Source: Prolixibacteraceae bacterium
GTDB lineage: Bacteria; Bacteroidota; Bacteroidia; Bacteroidales; Prolixibacteraceae
Length of the DNA: 63,340 nt
Assembly (NCBI GenBank): GCA_028377305.1
Contig: JAONJW010000011.1
Span: 1-63,340 of the forward strand
Direction of reading: 5' to 3'
The translations under genes were made by a program, and so were the position numbers. The notes beneath the pieces are model-generated. The model worked only from the letters and a program-made list of their open reading frames with translations. It was not told where the DNA came from and made no database searches. Shown here one piece after another: positions 56,201 through 63,340 of the stretch; within the stretch, counting starts at the first letter, position 1, and each line of letters opens with the position of its first letter.

Positions 56201-59200
56201 AACCTGAACCCTACTGAAAGTGGTATCGGATTAGAGTCCACACCACTCATCAATGCAGTGGTGACCACCGCAGGGCTACAACCAAATGCCACTTCCGGTA
56301 ACATTACATGGGATCTTGACTTCGGCAATACCAATTTAGAGAATCTTGAGAAAGTCAATTTATACTATCTGGCAAACAACAATAACTTTAGTTTGGCCCA
56401 AAAGATACAGAGCTTCTCCAAAGAGCAGTTACCACAAATTCAAAGCAGTCAAGAACTAGCAGAAGGAGAGAACTATTTCTGGTTTACCTTTGATATTGGA
56501 TCTAATGCAGTAGAGAATCAAACGCTTCAGGTCAAAATAGATCAAACACGTGTTACATCCCAACCCATCGAAATAGAGGGAAATAATGAATTTGCTCAAA
56601 CGATACTTAAACGATTCATCAATTTCTCAACCCAAACGAACACATTCACCGTTGGAATTCAACCAGTAGGTTTTTATGACGATGGAGGAAAAACTCAGAA
56701 TTATAGTCAGAACATCGACCACAAAATCATCTTTATACCTGAAACCGAAGGACAATATGTCCGAATTGACTGGAACCAAATTGCATTAGATGACATCGGA
56801 TTTGATGAACTAAAAGTTTACAATGGGAAAACCGCAACGGACGAAAACCTAATCTCTTCATACGAAAAGACCCTCAACACACCACAAATCAATAAAGCAA
56901 CCAATAGTGAGGGGGCATTGACAGTACATTTCAAATCGTCGGCATATGGGGTCCCAAAAACTGGGTGGGATGCTGTAGTAAAAACTTTTACCCCAACACC
57001 TATTTCCCTATTCAGCAACAACGTGACACCAGCTCCTTACAACTCAATTAAAAAAGGAGAAGAGAACTATATTGTTCTTAAATCAGAACTTTACTTTAAA
57101 GGAGAGAGAGACTCTGAAATTATCTCTGAGATCGAAGGAGATATAGGTAGCACCACAACGGCTTCTGATATCTTAAGAGCCAAACTGTGGGTGTCTCATA
57201 ATTTAAATAATTTTAGTCAGGCAGAACAAGCTGGAGAGTGTCTCATTAACAGCCAAAACAGTCGTTTCAGTTTCGACACCAATATAGAAGTGAACAAAGA
57301 GTCTAATGTATACCTATGGATAACATTTGACATTGCCTCTAATGCAACCATTGGTCACTACATTGATGCAAATATCACAACACTGCAACTGAAGAATCAG
57401 AAGTATACACCCAATGCCAAACAAACTCAAAAAAACGCCATTCAAGGAGGAATGCATGGGATATATACTATTGGTATATCAGGTGATTACTCAACACTCA
57501 CAGAAGCCATAGAGACACTCACAACCAGAGGAATAGATGGAGCAACGACTTTAAACATACAAGATGGCACCTACCCTGAAGTAATAACCATCCCTTTCAT
57601 CAAAGGAGCATCAAGTATCAACACCTTACGAATCCAATCGGAATCTGAAGATGCAACAAAGGTGTTATTAAAAAGTAAAACGGCATCCAATGACATTAAT
57701 AGCTTTATTACGATCCACAGAGGTAGACATATAACATTTAAAAATGTTACAATAGAATCCACCCATACGGGATTAGATCAACTAGTATTAATTGATGACA
57801 ACAGCCAACACATTAAATTCGAAGGTTGTCGATTAAAAGCACCGATATCCACTTCCTATCAAAATGACATCAACTTAATCAAAACAGAAGCCGAAAGCAT
57901 CAAGAATCAAAACAATGACCATCTTCAATTCATTTCTAACCATTTTGAAGGAGGTTATATTGCTCTAAGCCTAGGAGGTACGGGCACTGTGGTATTACCA
58001 AAACAGAAAGATTGCCTAGTACAAAACAATCACTTTTTGAACCAAGGATCTAAATCTATCTATTGTCATGACCAAATCAATATAACGATTCAATCAAATC
58101 ACATTGAGAACACCGAAACCACGAAGTCGGGATATCAAGCAATGGATATATATCGTGCAAAAGGAGGGGTGAAAATTTTCAATAACACCGTAAGCCTTCA
58201 ATTAAGTAAAAATGCCATAGGCTTAGAATTGAGAGGTTGTGAGGGAACGGAGAAGAATCCTATAAGACTCTTCAACAATATGATCTCAATTAATAGTAAG
58301 ACGGGAAAGAGCTATGGTTTGAACATCACTCGTCAGACACGATATATCGACGTTGCTTACAACTCTATAAATATGTATGGTGCGAATGCAAGTGCCGTAG
58401 GTGTTGGATCTTTAAGTAGAGGGAAAGTGAGCTATCCATTAGCCCACATCTACCGCTATAATAATGTGGTGGCACTAATTGGACAGTCCATATACTTTAG
58501 AGATTCTAATGAGCAAGATCAAACACAAGTATTCAAGAATAATCTTAATGCTGCTGAAGGAGTACAGATAGGACAAAACAGATACGTAGAGATAGAAGCG
58601 ATAAATAACCTTTCAGCATTCTCTAATAATATCTCCTCACCGGCAGCGTTCATATCTGACACGGATCTTCACCTAACCCATATTACGGAACTAAATATGG
58701 GAGAGATAGTCGATCACATCACAAAAGATATTGACAACGACAACCGCACCTTACCATACTCTTTAGGAGCGGATCAATTTATTGAAATCACTCAGGTTCC
58801 TCCTGTAATTATCAATGGATACCCTAAGGTTGTGGGAGCAACTCACGATAAAATATCGGTTGAAGTAATGGCAGATAAAGCTGGAAAAGTATTCTGTTAT
58901 ATCTATAAAGACAAAGCGTCTGCACTTACTGCCGATGAAATCATTGCTCAAGCAGCAGCAAATGCAGCAATAGTGTCCAAAAGTTTGGCAGCAAACAAAA
59001 CAACACAAGTTGCATTAAAAGAGTTAAGCCAAAACAACGATTACAGGATCGATGTAGTGACAGTAGATCTACGTGGGACTCCATCGGAATTAAAGCATAT
59101 AAAGGCACACACCCCTTATGCACCTACGCAAATTGCAGACTTTGAAACCATCAAAAATAAAGATAGAAAGATTATCTCTGGAACAGTAATTGCTTCCAAT

Positions 59201-60952
59201 GTGACCATTAAAGAGACATCTACCGGTAGCCACAATCATGTTGCAGGCGTGTTGGCAAATCAAACGGCTACATTCCTATTCAACAACACGGCAGAAGGAT
59301 TGACCACTAAAGGTTTCTACCTTCGTAGTGATGCTTCTGCGACCATGACCATTCATGCAAAAGATCAGACAATGAACATCTCACTAGCCTCTACAAAAGG
59401 GCAGTGGCACTATATCTCATTACTGGAGTATGGAGATATTCTATCTTTTGATATCGATGCACAGTCGTCTACATTATGGATTGATGACATTCATAGAGCA
59501 CCCGCAGCATTATCGGTAGCCCCAATAGCATCAATAAGAACAAACAAAGCAGTAGCTGCAGAAGTCTCTATTGAAGTGTCAGGGGGACATGCTCCTTATA
59601 CGATTCAATACAATGAAACGAAACAAACCAACAGAACAGGGATTTTCTATCTTGATATAACACTTGAAAGTTCAAATACGGCTTATTTCACGATCACCGA
59701 TCAAGAAAATACTGCCATTACTACATCCACAATCATTGAAGTAACCACACCTATTGGCACCATGGATTTTGAATCTTTCCCTGTTGAGCCAAATAGTTTT
59801 TACAGAGGGATTGTAGTGGACGGTTCTGTACATACCAAACTATTCGAAAGCGGCATAGGAATGCCAACATTCTACAGTCAAGAAATGTTTACATGGACAG
59901 GATTAAATATTTCAAACAAAACAAACAAAGATGTGGCTGGTGGATTGGCAAATCAACATACTGCGATCACAGGCATAGGAGCTAACGATACTAAAAACTA
60001 CGGGGTCGTTTATGCATTCTCTAAAGAGACCATTGAAATATCAGGTCAACCAGAAGGAGCAATTATCTCTGGAATGTATGTAACCAACAACACCTATGCA
60101 GTAACATCGATGAAACATGGTGATGGCTTTGCAAAGAAATTTGGAGGAGAAACAGGTACCGACAGCGATTGGTTTAAACTAGTAGCCACTGGTTACGATG
60201 CGCAGAATAACAAGACTGCAGTAACCGAGTTTTACTTGGCAGACTTCCGATTTGATGCGCCATCGAAAGATTATATCATTGAAGACTGGAGATGGATGGA
60301 TCTATCGGTTCTAGGCAAGGTTAGCAAAATTGAGTTCTCCATGGAGTCTAGCGATGTAAACCAATACAATCAAGCCAACACCCCGGCATACTTCTGTTTA
60401 GATAACTTTAATGGCTCCAGTCCATATGATCAAGGACCATCATTAAAGAAAGAGATTCCAACCATTCTGTTTAAAGACCAAGAGTACACCTTAGATCTTA
60501 AGGAGTATATCGAAGATCCTGATGGTGATGCCCTCTCATTTGCTATTGAGAATCTAAATGAAACATTCGTTTATGAAATTAACGATGGCATATTGATAAT
60601 AAGAAAAGGGATCAAGAGTGTTCAACCATCTCGATTTAATATCATCGCTAAAAGTCTTCAGAAGCGCCTCAACATAGAGGTGCAAATTGATGCTTCAACA
60701 GCAATATATACAAAAGAGCAAACAACAACAATCAAAGTAGGACCAAATCCAACAAGCAATTATCTGAATATTGAAAGCGTTTTACCTATTCAAAATATTC
60801 AGATCTATAGCCAATATGGACAATGCATACTAAAAAAAGAGATGAGTGATTACAGCGATCGTGTTGATCTATCGTCATGGGATAGAGGGGTATATTACAT
60901 TCAAGTTCAAGTCCAAGGCCAAGTAGTAAAACAAAAGGTGATACTACAATAG
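53246..60952 (+). CDS. Giant cobalamin-riboswitch-linked T9SS surface protein with DUF4465-like domain
   Basis: A 2568-residue secreted protein. Domains by reading: signal peptide (1-20); cleaved-adhesin/MAM-like (22-170); Fn3-like (173-270); second cleaved-adhesin (275-425); three repeats of a sialidase-linker-like beta domain plus a CUB-like domain (about 430-690, 690-975, 975-1250; signature FYDDGG...DGALTIYFKAN...GW); a fourth linker domain (1255-1400); a right-handed beta-helix starting TIGISGDYSTLTEAIETL (1402-1845); Fn3/beta-sandwich modules (1850-2170); DUF4465-like domain (about 2172-2395: DFESFPVEPNSFYRGIVVDG, MYVTNNTYAVTSMKHGDG); Ig/cadherin-like (2396-2480); T9SS type A sorting domain (2493-2568, VGPNPTSNYLNIESV). 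DUF4465-type proteins occur in Bacteroides B12 loci and, as I recall, include the B12-binding BtuH. B12 capture plus adhesion to a glycan or particle is inferred. Confidence 0.88.
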   Translation: MKKKLLLLLPLLCILFRVNAQEYQESFENPNCLTQNGWTIINNDDDYLWTIDTDDAHTGNKSVAIISTFSASDDFLVTPLVEIKEGSTFSFWARSQYSFSPEKFSVYITEGAPKRDNLTKVLQEVENVPAAFQQYTYDLTAYKGKNVYLAIHTTSEFKSKLIIDDVSLPARHIPKVAPLVPSLTVPSNESTDIEPTTTLQWDAVPFTDSYLISIGTNPEADNLFINKEITSPYLEIKDLDYSQKYYWRVSAKNSYGTSNSSEIHSFNTMDDPTVTTFPWIEDFESKRFPPLGWKTINVDNDTKQWIRSLAAGVSSSKCASINGYRLADDWLITPPVQLPIRALLKFSAKTYGSEIEIGISTTGKSVDDFEIVHTQETTGSFDEYLVDLSKYQEQKVYVAFHHNARQALDLDDISIKEGTSVQLNKITYSSPSNAGMARGSVDQLLTKIEFDLVGDVGTLPLENLQVRVTPNSAVKNIKVFRTLSDKFSDQNLISEHAITDDNLQLIQLEDQTLNKGISYLWITADINDHVALGTEVKATPFSASIAQEEHLLDENSSYQARQVMNIVEMTTGTNNLTVDGSLSFYDDGGMDNNYSEEFEGTVTFRPRQEGKIISISFDKFDIFNTSSIGKNDLFEVYKGDSKNSENIIGTYSKTPAVIESESLDGALTIYFKANTSLPRSGWEATVKEVTAQKMTVTSIEGIAPANKRFKPADNHVLLTGIHIATSHTISPMHLTSIPFDLTDNNALDNISRLHLVTSGIKKSPLNIEPISTIELTSKTGQLDVDIPLSSGDNYFWILADIKPTAKNEEKFSLSLTELNFGTTKSPLALQEEFDISTDYTMPESGSNTVNIGTEGIRFTDSGKDNNHHVTDNTIVTFVPKNKGDKVRITFSDFDLNYSRSSYYGTRSEFTIYDGSSTTTTPLFKIDSRNKSKGPGKAITSSSDDGALTIRFVANTRTSSQTKKGWNAVVKSVKNEPIHANKVVVNNLNPTESGIGLESTPLINAVVTTAGLQPNATSGNITWDLDFGNTNLENLEKVNLYYLANNNNFSLAQKIQSFSKEQLPQIQSSQELAEGENYFWFTFDIGSNAVENQTLQVKIDQTRVTSQPIEIEGNNEFAQTILKRFINFSTQTNTFTVGIQPVGFYDDGGKTQNYSQNIDHKIIFIPETEGQYVRIDWNQIALDDIGFDELKVYNGKTATDENLISSYEKTLNTPQINKATNSEGALTVHFKSSAYGVPKTGWDAVVKTFTPTPISLFSNNVTPAPYNSIKKGEENYIVLKSELYFKGERDSEIISEIEGDIGSTTTASDILRAKLWVSHNLNNFSQAEQAGECLINSQNSRFSFDTNIEVNKESNVYLWITFDIASNATIGHYIDANITTLQLKNQKYTPNAKQTQKNAIQGGMHGIYTIGISGDYSTLTEAIETLTTRGIDGATTLNIQDGTYPEVITIPFIKGASSINTLRIQSESEDATKVLLKSKTASNDINSFITIHRGRHITFKNVTIESTHTGLDQLVLIDDNSQHIKFEGCRLKAPISTSYQNDINLIKTEAESIKNQNNDHLQFISNHFEGGYIALSLGGTGTVVLPKQKDCLVQNNHFLNQGSKSIYCHDQINITIQSNHIENTETTKSGYQAMDIYRAKGGVKIFNNTVSLQLSKNAIGLELRGCEGTEKNPIRLFNNMISINSKTGKSYGLNITRQTRYIDVAYNSINMYGANASAVGVGSLSRGKVSYPLAHIYRYNNVVALIGQSIYFRDSNEQDQTQVFKNNLNAAEGVQIGQNRYVEIEAINNLSAFSNNISSPAAFISDTDLHLTHITELNMGEIVDHITKDIDNDNRTLPYSLGADQFIEITQVPPVIINGYPKVVGATHDKISVEVMADKAGKVFCYIYKDKASALTADEIIAQAAANAAIVSKSLAANKTTQVALKELSQNNDYRIDVVTVDLRGTPSELKHIKAHTPYAPTQIADFETIKNKDRKIISGTVIASNVTIKETSTGSHNHVAGVLANQTATFLFNNTAEGLTTKGFYLRSDASATMTIHAKDQTMNISLASTKGQWHYISLLEYGDILSFDIDAQSSTLWIDDIHRAPAALSVAPIASIRTNKAVAAEVSIEVSGGHAPYTIQYNETKQTNRTGIFYLDITLESSNTAYFTITDQENTAITTSTIIEVTTPIGTMDFESFPVEPNSFYRGIVVDGSVHTKLFESGIGMPTFYSQEMFTWTGLNISNKTNKDVAGGLANQHTAITGIGANDTKNYGVVYAFSKETIEISGQPEGAIISGMYVTNNTYAVTSMKHGDGFAKKFGGETGTDSDWFKLVATGYDAQNNKTAVTEFYLADFRFDAPSKDYIIEDWRWMDLSVLGKVSKIEFSMESSDVNQYNQANTPAYFCLDNFNGSSPYDQGPSLKKEIPTILFKDQEYTLDLKEYIEDPDGDALSFAIENLNETFVYEINDGILIIRKGIKSVQPSRFNIIAKSLQKRLNIEVQIDASTAIYTKEQTTTIKVGPNPTSNYLNIESVLPIQNIQIYSQYGQCILKKEMSDYSDRVDLSSWDRGVYYIQVQVQGQVVKQKVILQ

Positions 60953-60997
60953 AAAAAACGAAAGAATAGATTATATCTCGGTTTAGATTCTATGTTT

Positions 60998-61035
60998 GGG
61001 GAGTCGCATTCATGCAATGCGACTCCCCTTCTTAA
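60998..61035 (+). terminator. Strong intrinsic terminator after the giant gene
   Basis: A 13-bp perfect stem (60998-61010 with 61016-61028) with a 5-nt loop, followed by TTCTTAA. Confidence 0.85.
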
Positions 61036-61061
61036 TCTCATGACAAACAAGATATAATCAA

Positions 61062-62228
61062 CTACTTTATGGTTAAAAACACAAGTGGAGGATTATGTCC
61101 TTTTGATTTATCTCTAGTTCGATAGCGAACTCTAGTACCCATGATTAATGTACTTCCCTGTATACCTACAGGGTGATAGGTGTTAGCTAAATTTCCTCCT
61201 CCAGATATTACATCTAATCGAATAAAGTCACCTTCTTTCGCCCTCTTAATAAACCACTTTCGGCTATTAATCGAAGATCGATACCGATACCGATCTTTCT
61301 TATTATTAATACAAAACAACAGAAGAGCATTACTTTCCCAAAAAGACCCCAAAATATATGGTTTGGAATCGTTCACAGACTCATCATCTTGTTCTGAAAC
61401 AAAACGGTACTTATTATATGCTTTTTCTGAGGCCATATCATAGGAATAGACACGTTTATATCCAAAATCACTAGTAATAATTCTCTCCTCGCCATGACAA
61501 CACACATGACTTAAAGGCACACTGTAAAAGCTACGATTGCTTCTATCAATTTTCGTGATCCTCTTTACTCTTAAAGAAGCGTCCATTTTGATTATTGCAT
61601 TTCCTACTTTGTTTTGTAGGTATCGCCTTGGTTGCTTATGGGGTGTCACGGCATAAATTTCGCTTCCACAAACCACTATTTTCTTTACGTTTAGGGGAAT
61701 ATACTTTTCTCGTTTATACGCTCCCTCTGGTGTAAAATAGAACAGATTATTGTCCGATAAGACCACTAGCTCTTGATTAATCTTATCGAATACCACACTC
61801 TTAATTAAACCTAATTTGACACCATCATTATATCTAGATATACGACGAACAAACTTTCCCTCGGAAGTAAAAACCACAATATAGGAACGTGTTTCAGAGT
61901 ACGCATAGATATGGTTCGGACTAAAACAATAAGCGATTAAATCATTCAGGTCACTTTGGGGAGTCCACTCCAGGTTTACGACATTAGACTCAACCATCTC
62001 AGACAGTGACACTGGTTTCTGTTTCATTAGTGAATCAATGTACACCACCTCATAACCAACGGTATCGACAGCGATTGATTCAGCATGTTTTAGATCTAAC
62101 ACGGTCAATGCTTTATCAGAAACACGATATATCTTGTTCTTTAGGAATTTGGGAAGAAGAAATAACACAAAAATAAAACTTATAGTAAAAATCCCATACC
62201 CAATTAATATTTTGTTACTCTTTTTCAT
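61062..62228 (-). CDS. Membrane-anchored 6-bladed beta-propeller protein
   Basis: A 388-residue protein with one N-terminal membrane helix (IGYGIFTISFIFVLFLLP, about 9-26) and a 6-bladed propeller: FSPNHIYAYSETRSYIVVFTSEGKFVRRI, GLIKSVVFDKINQELVVLSDNNLFYFTPEG and similar NHL-like blades. It resembles the 6-bladed propeller lipoproteins frequent in Bacteroidota, but no lipobox is present. It overlaps the upstream GntR gene by 14 bases, so it is cotranscribed with the regulator. Its ligand and function are unknown. Confidence 0.7.
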   Translation of the reverse strand: MKKSNKILIGYGIFTISFIFVLFLLPKFLKNKIYRVSDKALTVLDLKHAESIAVDTVGYEVVYIDSLMKQKPVSLSEMVESNVVNLEWTPQSDLNDLIAYCFSPNHIYAYSETRSYIVVFTSEGKFVRRISRYNDGVKLGLIKSVVFDKINQELVVLSDNNLFYFTPEGAYKREKYIPLNVKKIVVCGSEIYAVTPHKQPRRYLQNKVGNAIIKMDASLRVKRITKIDRSNRSFYSVPLSHVCCHGEERIITSDFGYKRVYSYDMASEKAYNKYRFVSEQDDESVNDSKPYILGSFWESNALLLFCINNKKDRYRYRSSINSRKWFIKRAKEGDFIRLDVISGGGNLANTYHPVGIQGSTLIMGTRVRYRTRDKSKGHNPPLVFLTIK

Positions 62229-62601
62229 CTACTTGACTCTTTTTGAATTGATATTCAGAATAATACTTCACAACCTCCTCAATGGGAATAGCACAACGCT
62301 CCATACGTTGAAACAACGCATCTAACTCTTCTTGGTAGAACAGATCACGCACTCTAGTTTGAACCTCCTGTTTAGCCTTTGGTGAAACAAAATATCCAAT
62401 ACCTCGCTTGTTATACAACACTTTACGTTCGACCAACTCGGAGAAAGCATTGGCCACAGTGTTTGGATTCACCTCTAACTCTACGGCAAATTGCCGAACC
62501 GAGGGAATCCGATTACCAGCTAGCCATATCTCGTCCAGTATGTTCTCTTCGATCATATCACATATCTGAAGATAGATTGGTTTTTTATTATCAAAATGCA
62601 T
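62215..62601 (-). CDS. GntR-family (YtrA-type) transcriptional regulator
   Basis: A 128-residue winged-HTH protein: PIYLQICDMIEENIL, GNRIPSVRQFAVELEVNPNTVANAF and ERKVLYNKRGIGYFV. The short C-terminal helical segment instead of a large effector domain is typical of the YtrA subfamily, which usually controls ABC transporter operons. It lies 2 nt downstream of a membrane-protein gene and overlaps the propeller gene. It is a probable autoregulator of this operon. Confidence 0.9.
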   Translation of the reverse strand: MHFDNKKPIYLQICDMIEENILDEIWLAGNRIPSVRQFAVELEVNPNTVANAFSELVERKVLYNKRGIGYFVSPKAKQEVQTRVRDLFYQEELDALFQRMERCAIPIEEVVKYYSEYQFKKSQVDEKE

Positions 62602-62603
62602 AA

Positions 62604-63340
62604 TTAACGGGCCTCCTTCTCTTTAATCTTATAATAGATTGGAATATATAGTCCAAGGTTGTAAACCACAATCCATAGAGAAATGACAGGATACAACATC
62701 GTTGTGGTGTAGGAGTAAGTCGAAGGAACTTTAAACACATTAAATGTGTAAAACTTAAAAAAATTACGAGTCACCTGATCAAAGTTACTAGCAGTGCCCC
62801 ATGCTATAACATGTATTATTAGAACAATCAAACCAACCATACCCAACAAAACAGCAGTGGTTTTCAAGAAGTGATTATTTTTAAAGACCACACTCCCCAA
62901 TAGATATTTCACATGAATAGAAAAACAAAAAGAAACAAACAACGGGAACAGATAATACAGGGTTTCGAATAGAGCATAAGAACCATCATGCATAAAATAG
63001 GGTTGAATAGTAAAGAGGTACAACTTCATCGCGAGATAGAAAGCAATCCCATTCACCAGACTCCAAACAAACAGAGAATATAGAATTGCAACCGCAAAAC
63101 GCTCCATACTATGGATCGGTACACTTAAATAGTTAACTGTTTTTGATGTGTTTGAAGAACTAGCCAGCTGCGTAATAGCATAGAAAGCCAATCCAAGCAC
63201 CCAGATTATATAAAACTGAACCACTTGACTTAACATAAAAGAAGATTCTATTATACTGGAAGTGTAGCTACAAGTGAGGAAAGTGACAATATAATATAAC
63301 AGTAAGATGAACAACATACTCAATAAAAGACTTCTCCTTT
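62604..63340 (-). CDS. Multi-pass membrane protein (ABC-2-permease-like), 5'-truncated by window edge
   Basis: At least 239 residues with about six hydrophobic segments (for example MLFILLLYYIVTFLT, VVQFYIIWVLGLAFYAI, TTAVLLGMVGLIVLIIHVIAW, LYPVISLWIVVYNLGLYIPIYY). The frame stays open to the window end (RRSLLLSMLF...), so the true start is outside. The layout and the adjacent YtrA-type regulator suggest the membrane subunit of an ABC-2-type exporter, but no ATPase is in view. Confidence 0.65.
   Translation of the reverse strand, partial: RRSLLLSMLFILLLYYIVTFLTCSYTSSIIESSFMLSQVVQFYIIWVLGLAFYAITQLASSSNTSKTVNYLSVPIHSMERFAVAILYSLFVWSLVNGIAFYLAMKLYLFTIQPYFMHDGSYALFETLYYLFPLFVSFCFSIHVKYLLGSVVFKNNHFLKTTAVLLGMVGLIVLIIHVIAWGTASNFDQVTRNFFKFYTFNVFKVPSTYSYTTTMLYPVISLWIVVYNLGLYIPIYYKIKEKEAR

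Noticed and set aside
1..63340. CRISPR array, prophage, insertion sequence or toxin-antitoxin pair
   Set aside because: No regularly spaced repeats, transposase, integrase or typical small toxin pair were seen on either strand.

Overview
The window looks like a chromosomal segment of a marine, polysaccharide-degrading member of the phylum Bacteroidota. It is AT-rich. It shows TAnnTTTG-type -7 promoter elements, a hybrid two-component system, formylglycine sulfatases, a PorQ homologue and three proteins with type IX secretion (T9SS) C-terminal sorting domains. The gene content would fit Marinilabiliales/Prolixibacteraceae, but the genus is a guess. No insertion sequence, phage, integrase or CRISPR array is visible.

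Layout. 1-5 kb: the 3' end of a sulfatase, then two paralogous outer-membrane porin-like barrels flanking a frameshifted amidohydrolase. 5.4-11.1 kb (minus strand): an orphan glycine-betaine-type binding lipoprotein, then pfkA, ispH, cmk, porQ and a YkgJ-type Cys-cluster protein. 11.7-18.3 kb (plus): an unknown protein, a 106-residue ORF ending inside a strong hairpin, and a complete biotin operon bioB-A-F-G-C-D. 18.4-20.8 kb: a second phosphofructokinase and a nitrilase::5-formyl-THF cyclo-ligase fusion. 21.3-24.2 kb: a scramblase/LURP-one-like protein, pepD and tRNA-Pro(GGG).

24.6-42.3 kb is a carbohydrate locus: a sulfatase, LamG-GH18-T9SS, GH20, a 1310-residue HTCS regulator, a 45-codon candidate membrane peptide, two tandem lipoprotein sulfatases, a second GH18, a GH65-type enzyme and a small membrane protein. 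The combination of chitinase-like, hexosaminidase and sulfatase functions points to a sulfated GlcNAc- or GalNAc-containing glycan. No SusC/SusD pair is present. 42.3-43.9 kb is a gene desert with orphan intrinsic terminators and a possible minus-strand small RNA. A secreted hypothetical protein and clpB follow.

47.3-61 kb is the most interesting region: a vitamin B12 locus with two divergent cobalamin riboswitches, each just downstream of a TAnnTTTG element. The left-facing switch precedes a T9SS-sorted surface protein, a BtuB-like TonB-dependent receptor and a BtuG-like beta-propeller lipoprotein. The right-facing switch precedes a single 2568-residue T9SS surface protein. That protein carries cleaved-adhesin domains, repeated CUB-like modules, a parallel beta-helix and a DUF4465-like domain. 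It is a candidate giant cobalamin-regulated capture or adhesion protein. The right edge holds a minus-strand operon of a truncated multi-pass membrane protein, a YtrA-type GntR regulator and a membrane-anchored 6-bladed propeller.
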